DNA from: Bacteroidota bacterium | GTDB lineage: Bacteria; Bacteroidota; Bacteroidia; Chitinophagales; Saprospiraceae | Length of the DNA stretch: 40,093 bases | NCBI GenBank assembly: GCA_014190515.1 | Contig: BJGN01000010.1 | Span: 1 to 40,093 of the forward strand | Direction: 5' to 3' | Shown: in pieces, positions 8,155 through 16,553 of the stretch | Layout of the letters: every line of letters starts with the position of its first letter | Position numbering within the stretch: position 1 is the stretch's first letter | Position numbers and translations under genes: made by a program | Notes under the pieces: generated by a model | Databases searched by the model: none | What the model was told of the DNA's origin: nothing | What the model saw: only the letters and a program-made list of their open reading frames with translations

Positions 8155-9165
8155 ATGATTGAACTAATTAAAGAATTATCGTTTAGAAATCCCTACTATC
8201 TGCTCTTATGGGCTCTTATTCCGCTTTTATATTTTATCCTAAAGAAGTATTACACACAAAAAATAGACACTATAAATTTACCTGAAAGTAGTAGTCTTTT
8301 AAAATTCAAAAAAAACTGGCGGGTTACCCTACTGCCTTATCTGATTATATTTCGCTTGCTGGCTTTTCTTCTTTTCATTTTGGCACTGGCAAGACCTCAA
8401 TTAGCACTACAAGAAGAGAAAGTTAATGCGGAAGGTATTGATATCATGTTGACTGTGGATCTTTCAAGTAGTATGCTGGCTCAGGATTTTAAACCTGATC
8501 GCCTGGAGGTATGTAAACGGGTCGCTTCCCAGTTTATAGACAAAAGAAAGTATGACCGCCTTGGACTGGTAAGTTTTTCTGGAGAAGCTTTTACCCCTTG
8601 TCCACTAACGAGTGATCACGATATTTTAAAAGAGTATTTAGCCAATTTGCAATGTGGTCTTTTAGAAGACGGAACAGCCATTGGTATGGGTTTGGGCACG
8701 GCAGTAAATAGGATTAAAGATAGTGACGCCAAAAGTAAAGTGGTTATATTACTTACCGACGGCGTCAATAATGCAGGTTATTTGAAACCTATAACGGCCG
8801 CTGAAATTGCTGTTAAATACAATGTTAAAATTTATACTATAGGCGTGGGAACTTCCGGCGCTGCTTTAACGCCCGTTAGTCGAAGAAGTGATGGGGAATA
8901 TATTTTCGGATTGGCTCAAGTTGAAATTGATGAACCTTTATTGCGCGAAATGGCTAAGCTTACCGGTGGAAAATATTATAGGGCAACCAACGAACGTTCC
9001 CTGGAAAATATTTACGCTGAAATTGATAAATTAGAGAAAACTACGTTAGAAGTAACCCGATTTAAAAGATTTAAAGATCTTTATTTTTGGTTTGCCGGTT
9101 TTGCACTCTTCCTTTTAATAACGGAAAGATTGCTAAGAATAACCGTGTTTCGAAGTACTCCATAA
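8155..9165 (+). CDS. batA: BatA, membrane VWA-domain protein
   Basis: This protein of 336 residues has two N-terminal membrane helices (about 17-29 and 60-79), a von Willebrand A domain with an intact MIDAS (D102-L-S104-S-S106, the conserved threonine region CPLTSD and the later LLTDGVNNAG), and a C-terminal helix (about 308-328). It resembles BatA of the Bacteroides aerotolerance operon, where Bat proteins support growth under oxidative or envelope stress. It begins 14 bases after the preceding gene and abuts the next gene with no spacer. Confidence 0.9.
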   Translation: MIELIKELSFRNPYYLLLWALIPLLYFILKKYYTQKIDTINLPESSSLLKFKKNWRVTLLPYLIIFRLLAFLLFILALARPQLALQEEKVNAEGIDIMLTVDLSSSMLAQDFKPDRLEVCKRVASQFIDKRKYDRLGLVSFSGEAFTPCPLTSDHDILKEYLANLQCGLLEDGTAIGMGLGTAVNRIKDSDAKSKVVILLTDGVNNAGYLKPITAAEIAVKYNVKIYTIGVGTSGAALTPVSRRSDGEYIFGLAQVEIDEPLLREMAKLTGGKYYRATNERSLENIYAEIDKLEKTTLEVTRFKRFKDLYFWFAGFALFLLITERLLRITVFRSTP

Positions 9166-10827
9166 ATGTTTTTTATGTTTAGATTCGAACATCCTGCTTT
9201 TTTATTTGGCCTTTGTATTTTGCCCCTATTAGGTCTCATTCACTTCCTTGTCTTACAGAAAAAGAAAAAGGAGTTAGCTCGTATTGGCAATGCCTCTTTG
9301 TTATTAAACGATAACTCCACGATTAATAAGTTAAACAAACGAAAGATAGTCTTCTTTACTTTAGGGATATTTTTCGTCCTTATCTCTTTGGCTAATCCTC
9401 AAATGGGTACCAAATCGGAGGTTGTAAAAACCAATGGTTTTGATGTTTTTCTTGCGTTGGATATTTCAAAATCAATGATGGCGGCTGATATACCTCCCAG
9501 TAGGCTCGACCGTTTAAAACGTCTTTCAGAGGAACTTATCCGGTCATTAACGGGAAACAGAATCGGTCTCATCGTTTTTGCTGGCAATGCCTATCTTCAA
9601 ACGCCCTTAACAACAGATTACAGGGCCCTCCTGCTTTTTCTTCAAACGCTTTCTCCTGACATCGTAAGTAATCAAGGCACTAATTTTTCTTCCGCTATTT
9701 CCGTAGCTCTCCGTTACTTTTCTTATAAAAAGGCCAATGGCAAAGCATTGATTATTTTGAGTGATGGGGAAAATCACGAACCAGGTTTAGAGGACGCAGC
9801 CAGACAAGCTGCTCAAAAAGGAATTTCTGCATTTACTATCGGAATTGGTACGACAGAAGGGGCAAAAATTCCTGATTATTCGAGTGGCTTTAATTCATTT
9901 AAAACAGACGAAAATGGTAATCCAGTCATTTCTAAACTGGAGGAAGAAAATTTACAAACCATAGCCAGAATTACCCGGGGAAATTATTACGCTTTAAGTA
10001 TGGATCAATCGTCAACGTTGAATAGTTTACTGTCAGATCTAAACCGTTTCGAAAAAACAGGCTTAGAAACAAGAGTTTATTCAGAATATAGGTCGTTCTA
10101 TCAACTTTTTCTGGCCATTGCCTGTTTTTTCCTCCTCTTCGAATTTTTACTTTCCTACAAAAAAATGAGCCTACTATTAGTACTAGCTCTTTTTTCAACC
10201 TCTGTTTTTTCCCAAATTGACCATAAAGACCTCAGAGAAGGTGATCGTTTATACAGACAAAAAGAAACAGTCGCCGCAGAAGAAGCTTACAGAAAAGCTT
10301 TAGAGAAAAAGGCTTCGCCAAAAGCCTGGTATAACCTTGGAAATGCGGTGTATAATCAAGGAAGATTCGAAGAATCTGCCAACAATTATCAACAATCTAT
10401 TGATAAATTAAATCCATCTGGACAAAAAGCAAATGCTTACTATAATTTAGGAAATGCACTCTTCCAAAAAGGAAATTTTAAGGGCAGCATTGATGCCTAT
10501 AAACAAGCGCTTAGAATTAAACCAGGAGATCAGGAAACGCAGCACAATCTATCCGTTGCATTAAAAAAACAGCAACAGAAAGAACAACAGCAACAGCAGC
10601 AGGAAAATAAACAAAAACAAGATCAGCAAAAGCAAGATCAAAATCAAGATCAAAAAAATAGTAACCCAAATAAAAATCAACAAGAGCAGGGTGAAAATAC
10701 ACAAAGAAAATTATCAAAGGAAGAAGCAGAAGCTCTTCTAAATATTATGGATGAAGAAGAAAAAAAAGTGCAATCAAAACTTCGACAAGCTGGAAAAACA
10801 AATAGTCAAGTCAAAAAAGATTGGTAA
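9166..10827 (+). CDS. BatB-BatC fusion: membrane VWA domain plus periplasmic TPR domain
   Basis: This 553-residue protein combines two genes that are normally separate. Residues 1-330 are BatB: two membrane helices, a VWA domain with MIDAS D99-I-S101-K-S103 and LSDGENHEPG, and a third helix. Residues 334-350 (MSLLLVLALFSTSVFSQ) look exactly like the signal peptide of a stand-alone BatC, now internal. Then come TPR repeats (AWYNLGNAVYNQGRFEES, AYYNLGNALFQKGNFKGS) and a Gln/Lys/Asn-rich tail. An in-frame ATG at 10165 could still give separate BatC by internal initiation. The reading frame is unbroken through the junction. The TPR part should lie in the periplasm. Confidence 0.88.
   Translation: MFFMFRFEHPAFLFGLCILPLLGLIHFLVLQKKKKELARIGNASLLLNDNSTINKLNKRKIVFFTLGIFFVLISLANPQMGTKSEVVKTNGFDVFLALDISKSMMAADIPPSRLDRLKRLSEELIRSLTGNRIGLIVFAGNAYLQTPLTTDYRALLLFLQTLSPDIVSNQGTNFSSAISVALRYFSYKKANGKALIILSDGENHEPGLEDAARQAAQKGISAFTIGIGTTEGAKIPDYSSGFNSFKTDENGNPVISKLEEENLQTIARITRGNYYALSMDQSSTLNSLLSDLNRFEKTGLETRVYSEYRSFYQLFLAIACFFLLFEFLLSYKKMSLLLVLALFSTSVFSQIDHKDLREGDRLYRQKETVAAEEAYRKALEKKASPKAWYNLGNAVYNQGRFEESANNYQQSIDKLNPSGQKANAYYNLGNALFQKGNFKGSIDAYKQALRIKPGDQETQHNLSVALKKQQQKEQQQQQQENKQKQDQQKQDQNQDQKNSNPNKNQQEQGENTQRKLSKEEAEALLNIMDEEEKKVQSKLRQAGKTNSQVKKDW
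10567..10695 (+). repeat. CAR-type low-complexity tract encoding Gln/Lys/Asn-rich tail
   Basis: This purine-rich stretch of irregular CAA/CAG/AAA/GAT codons encodes a Gln-, Lys-, Asp- and Asn-rich linker behind the BatC TPR repeats. It is in frame and occurs commonly in BatC proteins; length variation by slippage is plausible. Confidence 0.75.
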
Positions 10828-10828
10828 A

Positions 10829-12502
10829 ATGCGCCTGTTTTTATGTAACCTAATCCTTTTGGTAAGTAGCTTCCTATACGGTCAAACGTCCTTCTTTGCC
10901 GTTGCCGATGCTGAAAAAGTACGACCTGGAAATTTAGTGGAAGTCTCCTTTATCTTAAAAAATGGGGAAGGGGAAGATTTTATTTCACCAGACTTATCAA
11001 ACGATTTTTATATCCTTTCAGGACCTAACAGAGGGATAAGTACAGTAATTCAAAATGGTCAAATGCAAAGGGAAATGAGCTTCTCCTATACATTGCAGCC
11101 TAAGAGAAGTGGAAAATTAACCATTCGTCCAGCCAGAATTAAAGTGCGGGGAAAGACATTGAAAAGTAATTCCCTGGCTATTTTAGTGACATCCGATGGA
11201 AAGCAGGAAAATAATAATGATCAGGATTTTTTTATCCGTGCTGAACTTGCTCAAAATACCATTTATCTGGGCCAACAGGTTCGACTTGATTATAAAATCT
11301 ACACCAGAAAAGAAATTCAAAATTATAGTATCCTTCAGGAAAGTGATTATGGAGGCTTTTATGCAGCAGATATTCAGAGAATGGATAATATGGTGCAAAC
11401 CACTAATATAAAAGGTAAAACGTATTATACAAAAGTATTAAGAAGTGTTGCCCTTTACCCACAACAAACAGGAAACCAAAATATTTCTCCCCTTGTCTTA
11501 CAGGTAGGACTTTTGGAAGAAGATCCTCAAAGACCCAGTTCTCTTTTTTTTAACGGAGATGTTAAATACGTAAACGTAGAAAGTAATGTTTTAAATGTTA
11601 CCGTAAAAGATCTACCAAAACCTGTTCCAGCTAATTTTAATGGCGGAATAGGAAACTTTTCAGTGTCGTCTGTCATAGACAAAACGTCGGCCTCAACGAA
11701 TGAAACTTTTTATTTAACCATTACCATTTTAGGCGACGGCGATCCCAAAAGAATAAAAAGCCCAAATCTTAACTTACCACCATTTTTTCAATTATATGAC
11801 ACTAAGTCTGAAGAAGAAGAGAGAGGTGAAAATGAGGGTAAAAAGTTTAGTCAGAAGTCATTTACCTACGTTATTCAACCTCAAAAAGAAGGAGAATTCT
11901 CCTTCCAACCCTCTTTTACCTATTTTTATCCGATTACAGGTAAATACGAAACCAAATCTTTAGATCCTATTTTAATAAAAATAACAGCCGGTCAATCTAA
12001 TGATATTCCTACTAAAGAAGATGCAGGTCAATTTGTTTCATTAACTTCAGAAGACTTCAAATCGCCTTCCATTTTTACCAAATTTTTATGGATAGCCGGT
12101 TTTACCATCCCTATTTTAGGTATCGCATTTTTCTATGTTTATAAATATCTCAGGCAGCGGAAAAAGGTTAAGTCCCCTTCTGAGGTGACCACTGACCATC
12201 TACAGCAGGCAAAGATATTTGGAGATCAAGGTGATTTTGAAAATAGTTTTATTGAACTAAGTTTTGCCTTAAGAACTTTTCTTTTTCATCGGTTTGATAT
12301 TCCAAAGGAAAATTTTTCTACCGAACAAATTATTGATAAACTTGACCAATCAGGTCTTTCAAATCAAGCACTAACCCAGCAATTAAGACAACTGTTAAAC
12401 CGTTTTGAAATGGTTTTATATGCTCCCTCAATGAAAAAAGATCAATGGAAATCAACCTGGGAGGAAGTTTGCATTTGGATAAAACAATTTGATAAAGGTT
12501 AA
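10829..12502 (+). CDS. batD: BatD (aerotolerance protein, BatD/DUF family)
   Basis: An open frame extends back to 10751, but the ATG at 10829, one base past the batB-C stop, gives a proper signal peptide (LFLCNLILLVSSFLYGQ) and is preferred. The mature protein (about 557 residues in total) has the BatD opening ADAEKVRPGNLVEVSFILKN, several Ig-like beta domains and LAQNTIYLGQQVRLDYKIYT. One membrane helix follows near residues 430-450 (LWIAGFTIPILGIAFFYVY) and a cytoplasmic helical tail. BatD is thought to work with BatA and BatB at the inner membrane. The tail resembles that of the BatD-like protein at 7193. Its stop codon is one base from the stop of the convergent DUF5916 gene. Confidence 0.9.
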   Translation: MRLFLCNLILLVSSFLYGQTSFFAVADAEKVRPGNLVEVSFILKNGEGEDFISPDLSNDFYILSGPNRGISTVIQNGQMQREMSFSYTLQPKRSGKLTIRPARIKVRGKTLKSNSLAILVTSDGKQENNNDQDFFIRAELAQNTIYLGQQVRLDYKIYTRKEIQNYSILQESDYGGFYAADIQRMDNMVQTTNIKGKTYYTKVLRSVALYPQQTGNQNISPLVLQVGLLEEDPQRPSSLFFNGDVKYVNVESNVLNVTVKDLPKPVPANFNGGIGNFSVSSVIDKTSASTNETFYLTITILGDGDPKRIKSPNLNLPPFFQLYDTKSEEEERGENEGKKFSQKSFTYVIQPQKEGEFSFQPSFTYFYPITGKYETKSLDPILIKITAGQSNDIPTKEDAGQFVSLTSEDFKSPSIFTKFLWIAGFTIPILGIAFFYVYKYLRQRKKVKSPSEVTTDHLQQAKIFGDQGDFENSFIELSFALRTFLFHRFDIPKENFSTEQIIDKLDQSGLSNQALTQQLRQLLNRFEMVLYAPSMKKDQWKSTWEEVCIWIKQFDKG

Positions 12503-12503
12503 T

Positions 12504-14705
12504 TTAATTGTTTAGCCAATAGTTAATTTTAAGTACAACGGCTCTGTTTTTGTTATCAAACGATTCAGGATAATAATTATCCGTAAATACTAAAAAAACA
12601 TCTGAAACGGGTTTAAAACGCCATTGAATCCGCGAATTAATATTAATATTCTCAATTTGAGAATTATACTGAATAAAAGTTGTCCAAAACAAATTTTTGG
12701 TAAATGTTATATCCAATCTCGGACCTATAAGCCACAAATTGGCATCTTTATAGGGCTCGGGAAAACGCAATAAGTTAATACTGGCAACCATAGAAAGTAA
12801 GGCATACGGTTGCATTCTCAAATTAACAGATCCATCTAAATTCCATCTGTTCCCATTAAAATATTGTCCCGATCTGGAGCTAATATAATAATTTATCTTT
12901 TTTCTGGTGTTCGAAGTGTAGCGGAGAATAAACAAATTGTAAGCATATCCATTACCCTGTTCCAACCTTGGCCCGTCTCCACCACTTGGGTTAAAAGGAC
13001 TGAATAAATAAACAAATTCCCTTCGCATCCTGAACTCCAAATTGGCCGTACTTCTAAACAGAACCCTGTACATAAGATTCACATCGAAGTCGGTCAGGCC
13101 ATACTTTTCATTTCCAAGTTGGTCAAAGTCAATACCAGGACCATGCTTATTCAGGATTCCACCCGTAGGATAAAAATTGTACCAAAGGGAAGAAGCTACC
13201 CTCTTATAATTAGTTCTCCTTGCAAAACCTACTTCCGGATTATAATTTTCACCGACCGACTGACCAGTGAAGGAAAACTCCCAATGATAAGTATTATAGG
13301 CAATATCGCCACCAAAAACGCCGGAATTACCTTTATTTTCCTCATCAAAAGAATAATGATAAAATGCCTTTCCTGCCCATTTATTATCTGCTGTGGCAAG
13401 ATTATAGTCAAACCCAAGCACACGATTAAAATTTTTTCTATTAAACCCTATTACATTTTCGTCATAAAAAGGCTCTTTATTAACAAAAATAACACCCACG
13501 TTAGACCTGCTAAATATTTTTCTTTGCACGGCAGCCACACTATAATTTACAGAGGGTTGATTAATGGACAAATCTCTTGCCGTTTGCATGCTGAGTAATC
13601 CAATCCTCCAGTTATTATCCAATTTACCGCTCAATCTGGCGCCGAAATAAATAGGATTTTGAATATTTTGTCCCGTTTCCTCATCCCTCGCAATACCGAT
13701 TCTTCTGGAAAAGAAGGGTCTTAATCGTTCCTGACCAAAGGAGGCAAATAAATCGGCATTTTCCAAAAAGAATTGCCTCCTTTCCGGAAAAAATATTTCA
13801 AATCTATCCAGATTGGTAACCTGTTCATCTACTTCCACCTGTGAAAAGTCAGGATTTACAGTTAAATCTAAATTTAAAGCGGGGCCCACACTAATTTTAG
13901 CATCTCCACCAATATTAACCTTATTGGTAGCAGGAAGATTATTGAGTTTATCCACCTGAGAATTTGCTAAGGTATATGGAATAACAGCGAAATTAGTATT
14001 TTTTTTAGCCAAAGGTTCATCCCATACCCCTCTGCACATACTTACCAGATTTAAAATCTGAAATTGCCGGGGGAGTCTTGGAAAAACAACCCGCTCCGCT
14101 GATTCGCTATCTATCCTGTAAAATTTGAAATTCCAATATTTAGTTCCTGGTTTAAATCGGAGTGTACTAAAGGGAATGGCACCCTCTGCCACCCAATAAC
14201 CTTCAAATTGTTTTGCTCCTGCAAACCATTTATTATCCCAGCTCAAACTCAAATCGGTGCCTTCAGAGCCACCATTTGACACCAAACCTTCTCTTTGAAC
14301 CCCAAAAGGGTTCACACCAAATTGAAAACCATTGGTTTGGTCCTGAAATGGATCTATAATCATCGAAAAACCATCATTTGCTTCCCCGCGATAATCTCTT
14401 CTTAGAGAAGGGGTAATGTAACCTCTGTCAATTTTTCTATTATTCATGACAGCGAGAAAATATATATGCTGGTCATCATACGCTATTTTCACTGAAATGC
14501 CTTGCTGTGCTGGTAAAGTATCGGTAGGAAAATACTGCCAAAAATCCTTAATTTCAGGTATGTTTTCCCAGGCTTCGTCGTCGGGAAGACCATCAATTTT
14601 GATAGTAGAGGTTACTTTTTGTAGTTTAAACTCACTTACTTCCTGTGCATTTACAAGAAATGGAGAAAACAGGGCTAATAGCCCAATGATAAGTTTTTGG
14701 AGCAT
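12504..14705 (-). CDS. DUF5916 outer-membrane protein with N-terminal CBM9-like domain
   Basis: This protein of 733 residues has a signal peptide (residues 1-20, ending LVNAQ). Next is a carbohydrate-binding family 9-like beta domain (residues about 25-220) with the typical STIKIDGLPDDEAWENIP opening and DGFSMIIDPFQD. The rest is the DUF5916 region, beginning around VNIGGDAKISVGPALNLDL and containing PERRQFFLENADLF, which is predicted to form a large outer-membrane barrel. The family is widespread in Bacteroidota and its substrate is unknown; the CBM9-like module suggests glycan or polymer binding. The gene is probably monocistronic. It is convergent with batD, with no room for a separate terminator. 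Confidence 0.9.
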   Translation of the reverse strand: MLQKLIIGLLALFSPFLVNAQEVSEFKLQKVTSTIKIDGLPDDEAWENIPEIKDFWQYFPTDTLPAQQGISVKIAYDDQHIYFLAVMNNRKIDRGYITPSLRRDYRGEANDGFSMIIDPFQDQTNGFQFGVNPFGVQREGLVSNGGSEGTDLSLSWDNKWFAGAKQFEGYWVAEGAIPFSTLRFKPGTKYWNFKFYRIDSESAERVVFPRLPRQFQILNLVSMCRGVWDEPLAKKNTNFAVIPYTLANSQVDKLNNLPATNKVNIGGDAKISVGPALNLDLTVNPDFSQVEVDEQVTNLDRFEIFFPERRQFFLENADLFASFGQERLRPFFSRRIGIARDEETGQNIQNPIYFGARLSGKLDNNWRIGLLSMQTARDLSINQPSVNYSVAAVQRKIFSRSNVGVIFVNKEPFYDENVIGFNRKNFNRVLGFDYNLATADNKWAGKAFYHYSFDEENKGNSGVFGGDIAYNTYHWEFSFTGQSVGENYNPEVGFARRTNYKRVASSLWYNFYPTGGILNKHGPGIDFDQLGNEKYGLTDFDVNLMYRVLFRSTANLEFRMRREFVYLFSPFNPSGGDGPRLEQGNGYAYNLFILRYTSNTRKKINYYISSRSGQYFNGNRWNLDGSVNLRMQPYALLSMVASINLLRFPEPYKDANLWLIGPRLDITFTKNLFWTTFIQYNSQIENININSRIQWRFKPVSDVFLVFTDNYYPESFDNKNRAVVLKINYWLNN

Positions 14706-14845
14706 TTTCAGTAAAATAGATTTCGTTTAGGTGCTATTACCATAAAAAATGGCAGTCCAAAATAGACAATTTTTTAATAAATTTTCGTTACTTTTAAGAT
14801 GTGATTACTTTTCTACTTGTTTTTCATTTTTTCAATATACCTTTT

Positions 14846-15769
14846 ATGAAGCCCTATCTCTTTCTTCTTTCCCTTGTCTTAATTGGATCTTCCTGTGTAA
14901 CAAAAAAGAAATACTTAGCCTTTCAGGGTGAACAACAGGCATTGGTTAAAGCGGCTGAACAGAATTTGGCAGATTGCCAGTTTCAGCTTAGTCAACTGAA
15001 AAGTCAGCTACAGATAAAAGAAACAGAATTACAAAGCCGTTTGCGTGAAATGCAAAATAAAGATGGCGAACTAACTGATAAAAGAAACCAGGTGCGTCTG
15101 TTAGAAGACCAGATTGCCTTATTGAAAGGTACAAACGCCAGTTTATTGGACCGACTTTCCGATCTTTCCGTAATTAGTAAAAGTGGGGCAGAAAGTATCA
15201 ATAAATCGCTACAGGCCATAAGCGAGCAGAGCAAATATATACAAGACCTTACAGGACAGATGCAAAGAAAGGACTCTTTAAGTCTTTCTTTGGTAAATAC
15301 CTTAAAAAGATCTTTATCTGATGTAAATGACCAGGATTTGACTATTGAAGTAAAAAAAGGCGTTGTTTATGTCTCTATTTCTGATAAACTACTCTTCAGA
15401 AGTGGTAGTCATGACATCAACGACAGAGCTCAAAGTGTTTTATCAAAGGTGGCCTCCGTCGTTAATGACCATAAAGATATTGATATTTTAGTAGAAGGTC
15501 ATACCGATAATTTATCCATTTCTAATTCCTGTACTATTGATAACTGGGACTTAAGTGTTCGCAGAGCAACCTCCGTTGTGCGCTTTCTGCAACAAAAACA
15601 CCAGGTAGATCCAAAAAGAATGACCGCCGGAGGTAGAGGTGAATTCTCTCCGAAGGTAGAAAATGACTCGGCGGCTGGAAGACAGGCAAATCGAAGAACT
15701 GAGATTATTATTACACCAAAATTAGATCAGTTTTTTAATCTGCTTTCCTCTCCTGAAAGTAAAAATTAA
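14846..15769 (+). CDS. OmpA-family lipoprotein
   Basis: The ATG at 14846 is chosen over a GTG at 14801 because it places the lipobox correctly: MKPYLF...LIGSSC, lipidated Cys17. Residues 25-110 are a Gln/Leu-rich coiled coil. The C-terminal 130 residues are the OmpA peptidoglycan-binding domain with the hallmarks LFRSGSHDIN, VEGHTDN, NWDLSVRRATSVVRFL and GRQANRRTEI. It should tether the outer membrane to peptidoglycan. Two weak -7-like boxes (14789-14796 and 14806-14813) precede it. The following ogt start lies six bases past its stop, so the two are likely co-transcribed. Confidence 0.92.
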   Translation: MKPYLFLLSLVLIGSSCVTKKKYLAFQGEQQALVKAAEQNLADCQFQLSQLKSQLQIKETELQSRLREMQNKDGELTDKRNQVRLLEDQIALLKGTNASLLDRLSDLSVISKSGAESINKSLQAISEQSKYIQDLTGQMQRKDSLSLSLVNTLKRSLSDVNDQDLTIEVKKGVVYVSISDKLLFRSGSHDINDRAQSVLSKVASVVNDHKDIDILVEGHTDNLSISNSCTIDNWDLSVRRATSVVRFLQQKHQVDPKRMTAGGRGEFSPKVENDSAAGRQANRRTEIIITPKLDQFFNLLSSPESKN

Positions 15770-15775
15770 AATCGC

Positions 15776-16234
15776 TTGAATAACCTAATTTATGATTCTC
15801 CATTTGGTTTATTGCGTATCATTACCAATGAGGATAAGTTGGTTTCGGTAAAATTGGTTGATACCAAAAATGAGAAAGACGGTTTTTTTTCTCCTGACGA
15901 TGTCGCTTTAGAAACCGTTAATCAACTACAGCAATATTTTAATAAAAAGAGGACAGAATTTGATTTACCCATTTCTTACGGAAATGCTTCCCCGTTTCAA
16001 ATTGCCGTTTGGGAATCTTTACAATGCATTCCTTATGGCGAAACTGTCAGTTATAGTGAATTAGCGTCTATGGCTGGAAGTGAAAAAGCATTCCGGGCTG
16101 TTGGAAATGCCAATAGGAATAATCCCATAGCTATTATTATTCCCTGTCATAGATGTATTGCAAAAAATGGCAACCTTCACGGATATTTTTACGGTCTGGA
16201 AAAGAAGAAATATCTATTGGACTTAGAAAAATAA
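15776..16234 (+). CDS. ogt: Methylated-DNA-[protein]-cysteine S-methyltransferase
   Basis: This 152-residue protein repairs O6-alkylguanine by transferring the alkyl group to its own cysteine. The active site IIPCHRCIAKNG is present. So are the helix-turn-helix region SYSELASMAGSEKAFRAVGNANRNNP, with its arginine finger, and the N-terminal ribonuclease-like domain. The frame has no upstream ATG, so the start is the TTG at 15776. The stop is nine bases from the stop of the convergent moaD-like gene. Confidence 0.95.
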   Translation: MNNLIYDSPFGLLRIITNEDKLVSVKLVDTKNEKDGFFSPDDVALETVNQLQQYFNKKRTEFDLPISYGNASPFQIAVWESLQCIPYGETVSYSELASMAGSEKAFRAVGNANRNNPIAIIIPCHRCIAKNGNLHGYFYGLEKKKYLLDLEK

Positions 16235-16243
16235 CAATCTTCT

Positions 16244-16480
16244 CTAACCTCCACTAACAGGAGGAATAATTACTATTTCAGCTTCCTCTGTCAGATTTGT
16301 ATCATCCGTAGCATAAGATTGATTCACAGCTATTGCCATTGTTTTTAGATGTAACATCTCTGGATAACGTTCGTATAAATAGTCTTTTAATTGCCTTACG
16401 GTGGATACCGTATTCGGCTCAATATATATGCTTGAATTTCCTAAAATTTCCTTTGCTATACCAAATGCTTTGACCCTCAT
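16244..16480 (-). CDS. moaD: MoaD/ThiS-family sulfur carrier protein
   Basis: This small protein of 78 residues has a ubiquitin-like beta-grasp fold: MRVKAFGIAKEILG, TVRQLKDYLYERYPEM, AIAVNQSYA, EIVIIPPVSGG. It ends in Gly-Gly, which is thiocarboxylated by an E1-like enzyme so that the protein can donate sulfur. The PPVSGG ending and AVNQ strand favour MoaD (small subunit of molybdopterin synthase) over ThiS. No moaE, moeB or other molybdenum cofactor gene is visible nearby, so the pathway assignment rests on sequence alone. Confidence 0.82.
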   Translation of the reverse strand: MRVKAFGIAKEILGNSSIYIEPNTVSTVRQLKDYLYERYPEMLHLKTMAIAVNQSYATDDTNLTEEAEIVIIPPVSGG

Positions 16481-16553
16481 TTTTCGCTTTTCTTGTTTAA
16501 CATCTAAAATTACCTTTTTTTTATATTAACTTTCGCCATTAAAGTTAAAAATC

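Noticed and set aside
13119-13598. A 159-residue plus-strand open frame inside the DUF5916 gene
   Set aside because: It lies antisense to a well-supported gene and shows no domain, signal peptide or sensible composition.
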